This document shows positions 56,798-64,000 of a stretch of 64,000 bases of DNA, in pieces (position 1 is the first letter of the stretch; each line of letters begins with the position of its first letter). The DNA lies in NCBI GenBank assembly GCA_932521035.1, contig OW051496.1, positions 7,502,001-7,566,000 on the forward strand. Direction: 5' to 3'. The translations under genes and the position numbers were made by a program. The notes under the pieces are model-generated. The model was given only the letters and a program-made list of their open reading frames with translations. It ran no database searches and was not told the DNA's origin. The stretch comes from Oscheius dolichura. Lineage: Eukaryota > Nematoda > Chromadorea > Rhabditida > Rhabditidae.

Positions 56798-57626
56798 ATG
56801 AGAAACAAAGGTTCGTTTCCCCTCCCCTCACATATGGCTGTCTTTCTCTAGAAAATACTTTCGAAGCCATCGTAGTTCCTCCCGCCAAAAAGAAAAACAA
56901 CCCTCAGCAACGAGGCCGTTTCTACTGGAGGTGAGTCGGTTGTTAATAAGAGAGAGAGAGAGAGTCGTATCCAGATTGAGAGAGGATCAAGATCTCTGTT
57001 TTTGTTTTTGTTTTCGGAGGTCAAGTCGTGGTGTAGATGTAGTACACTGCAGTGGCTGCCATAAATCGGGCAAGAACTTGTACATAAAGGTAGGTGTCCC
57101 ATCTCGTCCCTATAACCCGTTTCAGATAATTGGAGAACGTTTCTTGGAAGATCCAGAGGGTCTCCAGCATATTTGCCAGCCGTTCAACTGCCCTCCTGAG
57201 ATTAAAGATTTATCCAAGAAGCCGCAGAAAAGGGTCGAGCTATCTCCTGCGCCTTCTCCTGTGCCATTCCCAGTGTCCTCTCGTGAGCCATCTTCCTCGT
57301 CTTCTCCAGAGCCAATGCCCGCGGACAATGCGAATTATCGTAAGTTATATACAGCTTGTGAGAGTTTATTCCACCTAATTCCGAGTGATGATCCTCTCAG
57401 ACTCTTGTTGTCGCACTCATTTGTTTACTTTTCATTGACAAAAGTATAGCTTTCAGAAAAAGCCGACCCCATATTCGAGGAAATCATCCGGCAAGAGCTC
57501 ATTGATCAAGAGAGGGAAAGAAGAGGACTTCCTCTTCTTGTTGATACCATTGAAGTCCCGGATTTTGTAGCAACCTACAGGCTGCTACTCGAACAAAAGC
57601 AAGAAGTAATCTTAGCTCTTGATTAG
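56798..57626 (+). CDS. Putative zinc-finger protein (FLYWCH-like N-terminus)
   Basis: Five exons chain in phase: 56798-56810, 56852-56930, 57020-57089, 57126-57339 and 57457-57626, giving 181 residues. The N-terminal half has RGRFYWR, then HCSGCHKSGKNLYIK and LQHICQPFNC, a YW..C..C..H.C pattern reminiscent of FLYWCH/WRKY-type DNA-binding fingers, though shorter than the canonical domain. A Pro/Ser-rich linker and an acidic helical C-terminus (DPIFEEIIRQELIDQERERR) follow. The last intron (57340-57456) is also open for about 37 codons in the upstream frame and reads protein-like (KLYTACESLFHLIP), so an alternative or misjoined exon is possible. Function: perhaps transcription-related, uncertain. 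Confidence 0.6.
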
Positions 57627-57908
57627 GTTATATTATTCTTCAGCCCTTCGCAGCATCAAACTTATTCAACTAATCATATCGAAGTGCTCCTGAAGCAATT
57701 GCTGAATACATATCTCTCCTCAAACGTGTAAGCTCAATCATTGATAAAACTGGAATAGACTAAAATCTTTTGATCCGTGCTATTAAATATCTTATGACAA
57801 AGTATCGGAAGCTTTCTGAATGATATTTTATTGACTACGGAGAGTACAACAAGGTATAAAAAATCACAACCGTAAAATTGACCCGTGGGGCGGACGACAT
57901 ATATCGGA

Positions 57909-59953
57909 CTATTGGTAGTACGGCCCAGTGTATCGATTCTTGTTCAATAGTTGAGATAACTGAAAGTCAGATAGACACAACTTTTTAGAAGCTCACCAAT
58001 TTATTTACTCCTGCTGTCTTTATAGCTTCTTGTGGATCCTTTTCTTTTACTGGCTTTTTTTCTTGCTTCAATATAGCAGGTTCCTCCTCTTTTACCTTGC
58101 TCTTTTCTTCTCGTTTCGGGCTTCGTTTTCTTTTTGGAGAACGAGATGATTTTCTTTACAAAAGATATAATCTACGCCCTATAATAACCCAACCTTTTGC
58201 TGCGATCTTTGCTCCTGGATCTACTTCGATTTTTGCTTCTATGTTTTTCACGAGAACGTGAGCGCTAAAAATACGAGAAATGGAAAGAATTAAATTGTTA
58301 AACCTTTCTTTTTTTCTCCTTCTTATGCTTCCGTTCTTTTTCATCTTTTCTAGTCTTCTTCATCAGTGTTTTCTAAAAATGCATAATTAATCCATTTTTG
58401 AAACGACAAAACCTTTCTTTCTTCACTGCCAACGTCGCTTCTTTCAATGTTCTGCTCTTTATGATCATCGTTTCTTGGCGCCTCTTTCATATCCCAAGAC
58501 AATTGGTCTGGTTTAAAGACATTGACTACAGGCTGAAATTTGTTGTAAATTGTAATTTTAAATAAAATTTACTTGTTTTGAGTTGTTTTTGTCTAAATCT
58601 CTACAAACATCATCGTCATCATATAAAGGTGAAAATCTTGCCTTTGGCTCTGCTACATCACGAGATATATTGGCATTCTAGTGGACAAAAATATATGATT
58701 TCAATAAAAACTTACTTCTTTGGAAGGAGAACGAGGTGGAGGAGACTTCTTCGGTGGTGTTGATTCTCTATTCTTATCTTTTTTGTAAGATTTTCGGTTC
58801 TAAAATTATTTGTTAAAAAATTATAGAAAACATACAGGGGAGGGAGAAAATGATAACGATCTGCGGTTCCGTTTAGACGATCTCTTTGGGGACAAAGAAC
58901 CGCTTGGAGATCTCTTTGACCGTTTATATAATCGGCTTGGAGATGGTGACGAAGAATAGGTGATAGGTCGACGTTTACGATCTAGCAGCAGTAATTTACC
59001 AACATTTTCTATAAAAAAACCTCTAGGACTTCGGCTTCTTTCCCGTCGTTGTGATCTATCTAGACTTGAATCTCTTCTATTATGGAAGGATCGTCTGCGA
59101 ATACCTGAACACGCATATATATTCGACAATAGAAATGTTTACCAGATCGAGGGGCAGAATTATTTGCATTTGGACTGTGTGAAGCAGGGCTAAATCTTAT
59201 ATTAGATTACGAAAAATTGAACGTTACCTAGCGTTGCATTTTGCTTTTATGTACTCTGCTGCGAAACCAGGAGTCTGTAATGCTTCTTCTACCTCCTGTC
59301 TGTCTTGTTGAAATATTTGCAGGTTCCAGAGCTTTTCCCTTACCGCGGTCATTATTTTACCTAATTTATTTTGTCCTCGCCATAATGTTGGATTAGCGCA
59401 AGCTTCTGACTCTATTTCAATTCCTTAAAGAAACCTATAAGCATTGATTTTGACGTGTATTACCTATTCCCCAAATTTGATCATTTGGAGAGCACTCTAC
59501 CATATCCGAGCCATGTGTCATAAATAATAATTTACGAAGGTCAGCATCTTGGGAAAATTTAGCCGACAATCCTCTTTCCATAATTTTTTCACTGAACAGT
59601 TCCCACCTAAAATAATAATACTATTATAGAAGAAAAAACACAAACTTTGCTCTGCTAAAATTCGTAAGCGAATATCCGATTTTCTTCATTAGTTTTGGAT
59701 CATCGATCGTCAGCACATTTTTTGCTGATAAATAATCTTCACACGATACCGCTTTGTTGTACCTAAATATATAACTATATAGCAATTATCAAGCCACTTA
59801 CACATAAAATTGTTCCACGCTACTCCAGGTAGTTGCTTTTTTATCTATTGCCTCCGCGACAAATCGGCACTTATAGAAATTCGAAAATGGGCTTTTGATT
59901 GTGAAGAAGAGAGTGAATTCTCCGTGAGGCGAGCTGACTCTTCTTGTTCCCAT
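57909..59953 (-). CDS. NADAR-domain protein with RS-rich C-terminus
   Basis: Fourteen exons chain in phase: 59802-59953, 59646-59762, 59464-59606, 59228-59423, 59143-59189, 59021-59104, 58836-58981, 58716-58799, 58573-58677, 58413-58532, 58304-58372, 58194-58264, 57997-58153 and 57909-57959, giving 513 residues. Residues 10-200 form a NADAR domain: [54 protein letters not shown] proteins (YbiA group) bind or hydrolyse ADP-ribose or riboflavin-pathway compounds; some reverse ADP-ribosylation of guanine. From residue 205 on the chain is rich in RS, SP and KR ([24 protein letters not shown]), then Lys/Glu-rich coils and a short conserved-looking end ([11 protein letters not shown]). RS tails are typical of nuclear-speckle and splicing proteins. 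The fusion suggests a nuclear NADAR enzyme. It is divergent to the LCMT1 gene. Confidence 0.9.
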
Positions 59954-60256
59954 AATTTCTGAAAAATAACGGTTGATAGAGAAAAGCAAGCGAGCCTATG
60001 AAAGCAGAGAACACAGAAAATGTGTTTTCGAAACACCACGTTTGTGGGTTACCGTAAGAATTCGTGTCTGCTCGAAAAGCGAGACGCAATGTATGCTATT
60101 TTAGCAGCCACGCTTAGAATCCTCCGGTACACACTCACAAACAACAACCTCTTTTGTCCCTTACTTTTCTCAGTTGTTTTGTTGTAAAAGTGAACACATC
60201 TCTTGCCGATCTTTGCATTTACTAGCACTGAGTAATTTATACCTTTTTTTAGAAAA
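59954..60256. promoter_or_regulatory. Divergent promoter region, NADAR-RS / LCMT1
   Basis: About 300 bp separate the two start codons. Splice-acceptor-like TTTTTCAG and TTTTTTTAG sites sit just inside each end, suggesting that both transcripts may be trans-spliced. Confidence 0.5.
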
Positions 60257-61520
60257 ATGGATCCGGAAGTCGTGCTCAGTGATAACCATCTGGCCGAATC
60301 GGTTGCGGTTCGTCGACGCTCTCAGTCATTTTCAGATGACTATTCTGTTCAACGCACAAATGATGACGCTACTCAATGCAAATTATCTGCTGTTCAAGTA
60401 AGTGGTCGCAAGTTCTGTCTATAACAATGATTTAGCTTAACTATTGGGACGATCCTTTTATCAAGAAGTTCGCATCTGCAGTTGAAAATTCTAGAAAAGA
60501 CCCTGAAATTCATATTGGTTATTGGGCCAGAGTTGCAGTTGTGTACCACGCTGTTGTAGATTTTATTGATGCCACGAAGGGAAATTGTCAAATTGTGTCT
60601 CTGGGTTAGTAGATTTTGCCGTAATATTGAATGTTACTCATGTGCTTCAGGTAGTGGTTTTGACACCCTCTTTTGGCGTCTAAAAAATGATAAGAAAGAA
60701 TTTACAAGATTTGTTGATGTCGACTTCAGTTCTGTTACTGCTAGAAAGATTCGCCACATTAGAAAAATTGGATCCGATTTAGTTCAACATTTTAAAGAAA
60801 GCCGTAAGTACTTGTTATCAATTATAATTGATTTATGTTTAGTTCGCGAGGAACAGCATTGTGATCTTCACTGTGGCGATTATCATCTGGTTGGAGCCGA
60901 CATTCGACAATGGGATGAACTAAAAGCTAAGCTGGATTCGGCTCAATTGGACAAAGACTTGCCCACCTTCTTCTTGGCCGAGTAAGTCTTCGTCAGTTTG
61001 CAACTTTATATTTTTTTAAAGATGTGTCCTGATTTATATGTCAGCTGACAGTAGTTCCAATCTTTTGAAAAATATTGCCGACAATTTCTCTTCTGTCGTT
61101 TTTATGAACTATGAACAGGTTCACCTTTTGTTAATTGCTTCTTAACTTTGATTCCAGTTCCGCACCTCTGATCAATTTGGAAAAATTATGGAAAGAAATT
61201 TGGAAAAGAGAGGTCTTCAATTGCCTGGTTTAGTCGCCGCAGAAAGTGCCGAAACACAGAAGAACCGATTCACCGAAGCCGGATGGGAAAAAGTTTCGGT
61301 CAAAGACATGGACTCGATTTACAAAAATTTTGATGTCGAAGATCGTAAAAGGTATGTTTCTTGAGTTACTTTTATTTGATAATACTTTAGAATCGAAGCT
61401 ATTGAACGTCTCGATGAAATGGAACTTCTTCATCAGCTTCTCGAGCATTACTGCATTGTCTATGCTGTGGTAGACAAAACTGGCAAATGGAACGAAGCTC
61501 TCACTTGGAAGAACCATTAG
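60257..61520 (+). CDS. lcmt-1: Leucine carboxyl methyltransferase 1 (PP2A methylation)
   Basis: Seven exons chain in phase: 60257-60397, 60436-60604, 60651-60803, 60843-60981, 61022-61118, 61158-61351 and 61391-61520, giving 340 residues, normal for the family. Recognisable parts are RRRSQSF..QRTNDDATQCK at the N-terminus, NYWDDPFI, IGYWARV, the SAM-binding loop IVSLGSGFDTLFWRL, FVDVDFSSVTARKI, FFLAECVLIYM and FMNYEQF. The enzyme methylates the C-terminal Leu carboxyl group of the PP2A catalytic subunit in the cytosol, using S-adenosylmethionine, and so controls which B subunits bind. The EMC4 gene follows on the same strand with 192 nt between stop and start, so the two could share a promoter. 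Confidence 0.95.
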
Positions 61521-61712
61521 ATCTTGTCTTATTTTCTGTAACTTTTTATTTTTCTGCCCTGGATGTATCTCAATTCCAGTCAAATATGACGAGTATTACA
61601 TAGCCCCGGTAACAATAAACATCAGTATTCTTTTTTGTTATGTTTTTATTCCTCGGTAGTTTTACCACATATTTCTGAAAAACCGTACATTATGTGTATA
61701 TATTTCTGGTAG

Positions 61713-62343
61713 ATGTCTTGGGCGCAATGGAAGATGGATTATAGCGCAGCATCTCGTAATTGTAGAACTAATGACAGCGCTTTTAATCCACCAGGATACG
61801 TTGCTAACGCGTCCTCTCTACAGCACCACGTAAGTTTCTTTTTTGGCCCTTAGAAAGACAGTTTAGGTTGATTCGGATCAATCGGTCGAACAACAAGAGC
61901 ATCTGGCAAGAAAGCGAGCATGGGATGTAGCTATGGCTCCTGCTAAAAGTCTTCCTATGAACATGTTTATGATGTACATGGCTGGCAGAAGTGTAGGCTC
62001 GACTCTTGTCTGTAATTTGTTCTTTTAGGTATCAATCTTTCCAATTATGATGGTGGGAATGCTTTTGTGGCGTCCCTTGAAAGCTCTTTTCTCCGTAAAT
62101 GAAACTTTCCGCCCCTTACAAGATGAAAAAAACTCTTTGATTCTACACAAGTTGATCTTTATTCTTGGAAATTTTGGAGCAATCTTCATCGCTATTTATA
62201 AGGTTGTCGGAGTTTACACATAGTATTTATTTGTTTAGGTGCATACAATGGGTCTTCTGCCAAATACACCATCAGATTGGCTTGAATTTATTCCCGAAGC
62301 CGAACGGGTTCAATACTCTATATTTAGTGATATATACGTTTAA
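61713..62343 (+). CDS. emc-4: ER membrane protein complex subunit 4
   Basis: Four exons, all introns phase 0: 61713-61829, 61867-61992, 62029-62202 and 62239-62343, giving 173 residues. The cytosolic N-terminus is followed by RAWDVAMAPAKSLPMNMFMMYMAG and SIFPIMMVGMLLWRP, the family hallmark with its first TM segment, a second TM (LILHKLIFILGNFGAIFIAI) and the conserved end MGLLPNTPSDWLEFIP. EMC4 belongs to the ER membrane complex that inserts tail-anchored and multipass proteins. A TGGTAG acceptor directly precedes the ATG, so the mRNA may be trans-spliced, possibly as the second gene of an operon with LCMT1. Confidence 0.95.
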
Positions 62344-62414
62344 TTCAACCCTGTTTTGCTTATGATACATTCCGTAGTTAGTCATAATTTTTATGTTTTA
62401 TTATTTATAGTAAA

Positions 62415-63994
62415 TTAATTTTCCAGCGATCGTTTGCAATTAAACCAATCTTCAGATGTTGAGCGGGGATAGAAACGATATTTTCTGAATACTTCGTTCA
62501 TAGCGAACCTTACGATCTTACCGCTTTCCGGAAATCTGCCAGTATTTACTACCCGAAAATAGGAAGGTTCCCTTTTCCCGTAAATACAACGCTGCATCGA
62601 TTCTTTTCGGTAACTGATCGTAAATTTTGTTAAAACTCTTCCTGACTTACTTTTCCTTTTATAAGTTCTGAAATTCGTTTTGGCCATTCAGTTCCCATTC
62701 CCCAACGGGAGTATTTCCAATATTTGCTATCTAAAATTAATATATTTAGCCCGTAACTGGAATAACCTTTAAATAAGTACGGTTGACCGTCCTCATGCCA
62801 AGCAGTAGCTGCGCTTATTTTATCAGGTGTATCTACTAAACCTTTTCGGATTGCCTTTGGATAGCCGGCAAGAAGTTTACACTCTTTGTCAAAAATGTAA
62901 TAATCTTTGCCCTAAAATTCCCCTATCCAGTAACTCCTCTTGAAACCTTGAAGATATACGTATGCCCGTTAGAGTTAGTCATTGCTGCATCAATTGGCCC
63001 CGTGACATTCCATACATCGGAAATTTTGTTTGGGTAGTAGTCTTCATTTGCATTATATTTCACCAACCTCCAAAAGTAGTCCCCTAAAAAGCGTCTTCTT
63101 TCCAACTGCCGGCCTACCTTGAAATGCATAAATGGTTCCATTTGATACTTGTGTAATGGCATCGATCCTCCCATTTCTACACATATCCGGCTTATCTTGC
63201 CTTGATCCGTGAATGATTCCGATTTTTCTATTAGCAGCACCCATAGAACCGTAGAGACGATCAATTCCTGCTAAATCATCTTAAAAAACTTCCTTTTTTA
63301 TTATTTCAGTCCTCGTACCAAAGTGTAAATGTAGCTTCTCACCCGTATAAGTGTGGTAGAACGGCGCCATAATAGCTGCCGGCTCATGCGAATGTTTCAA
63401 ACCTAATGCATGCCCTATTTCGTGCACAGCTACGGCATACAAATCCAAGCCTGGCCCGCTTTTATCCACACTCCAGAGCTCATCATCATCAAAATGGAGA
63501 TCTCCTCCGTAACGGGGGAAGAATGCATGGGCAAGGATTTTTCCTAAATATTGCAAGTAACGTTTCGTTTTATGTTTATATTCTTCTTTTTATTAATTTT
63601 TCTTTACCTCTTCCATCGAAAGGTTCTCCATCTCCATGAGCTCCGGTGGCAAAAGTAATATCAATATGGGCTTCTGTCTCCGGAGAATATTGAAAAATAA
63701 GACCCGTTCTTTCTTCCCACACCTAAATAAGCCACTTTGCTGTAAAGCAGACAACTCCAACTTCAAATGCTTTTCTGAAGACTCTCTGCAGCTGGTCCAA
63801 TGTCAGACTGCTACATGGGGTGGCAAATTTATAGGTGACTGTACGCACACCCCAAAAGGATCCTTCAATGGCGTATCTTCGAGTTCTTGCCTTTCCTCGG
63901 ACCGGCCAAGCCAACTAGAAGACATAGAAAGGAAAGAGAAGTGAAAGTGACCCACGGCCAGAATTAGACAGCCGCCGAGGAAGGAGGTACGCAT
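62415..63994 (-). CDS. Matrix metalloproteinase with hemopexin domain, no prodomain
   Basis: Eleven exons chain in phase: 63956-63994, 63762-63914, 63608-63722, 63319-63543, 63241-63279, 63118-63195, 62947-63083, 62767-62911, 62651-62730, 62522-62613 and 62415-62484, giving 390 residues. A signal peptide ([15 protein letters not shown]) is followed within about 10 residues by a furin-like RTRR and [18 protein letters not shown], the start of the M10A catalytic domain. The zinc site is [13 protein letters not shown] (143-155) with Met-turn AIMAPFY. A four-bladed hemopexin domain follows ([43 protein letters not shown]) and closes with the final Cys near the C-terminus. The usual prodomain of about 80 residues with the PRCGxPD cysteine switch is absent. 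The start lies six bases inside the window, so an upstream exon outside it cannot be excluded, but the signal peptide argues for a complete N-terminus. Confidence 0.9.
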
Positions 63995-64000
63995 GAACAG

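Noticed and set aside
1-64000. CRISPR arrays, bacterial operons, insertion sequences or integrated viruses
   Set aside because: No regularly spaced direct repeats, no transposase or viral replication protein frames; every recognised gene is intron-rich and nematode-like.

Overview
This is nuclear DNA from a nematode. The evidence is a cuticle collagen with the typical nematode N-terminal domain and a C-terminal [11 protein letters not shown] tail; an ODR-2/HOT-type Ly6 protein; a receptor-L-domain membrane protein; F-box genes in small clusters; a CNGCKG P-box nuclear receptor; astacins; very short introns (mostly 32-50 nt, GT..TTTCAG); and strong splice acceptors directly in front of several start codons, which suggests spliced-leader trans-splicing. 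I cannot name the species. A rhabditid-like nematode with a GC content near one half fits best. All exon coordinates were worked out by hand from splice signals, reading phase and domain logic. Where I give an exon chain, the phases were checked across every junction.

Layout. 1-20.6 kb is gene-poor: a four-TM membrane protein (5.05-5.67 kb, -), a cuticle collagen (8.56-9.71 kb, -), unresolved minus-strand exons (about 11.4-14.7 kb) and an RGS protein with long introns (16.6-20.1 kb, +). 21.8-28.8 kb is dense: BTB protein (+), astacin 1 (-), a secreted repeat protein made of duplicated exons (+), F-box gene A (+) and an unrecognised small protein (-). 29.6-32.0 kb has charged, unresolved minus-strand exons. 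32.0-34.1 kb is a nuclear receptor (+). 37.2-40.5 kb is a large secreted EGF/VWD/C8/TIL/fibrinogen-like protein (+). 40.7-44.4 kb holds three more F-box copies: B (+, intact), C (-, frameshifted) and D (-, truncated pseudogene). 44.6-56.2 kb is a block of secreted or surface genes: a small GPI-type protein, TIL-like Cys-rich proteins, a 754-aa astacin, an ODR-2-like Ly6 protein, a receptor-L protein and an acidic-tailed secreted protein. 56.8-57.6 kb is a putative zinc-finger gene.

From about 57.6 kb the DNA becomes visibly AT-richer and the genes more conserved: a NADAR-domain protein fused to an RS-rich tail (-), then LCMT1 (PP2A leucine carboxyl methyltransferase) and EMC4 in the same orientation, then a matrix metalloproteinase (-) that starts six bases inside the window edge.

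Functional theme: much of the window encodes extracellular matrix, secreted proteases (two astacins, one MMP), TIL-type candidate protease inhibitors and surface receptors, interspersed with a fast-evolving F-box cluster. The most unusual items are the NADAR-RS fusion, the exon-duplicated PEGITEV repeat protein, two metalloproteases without recognisable inhibitory propeptides, and the decaying F-box copies.
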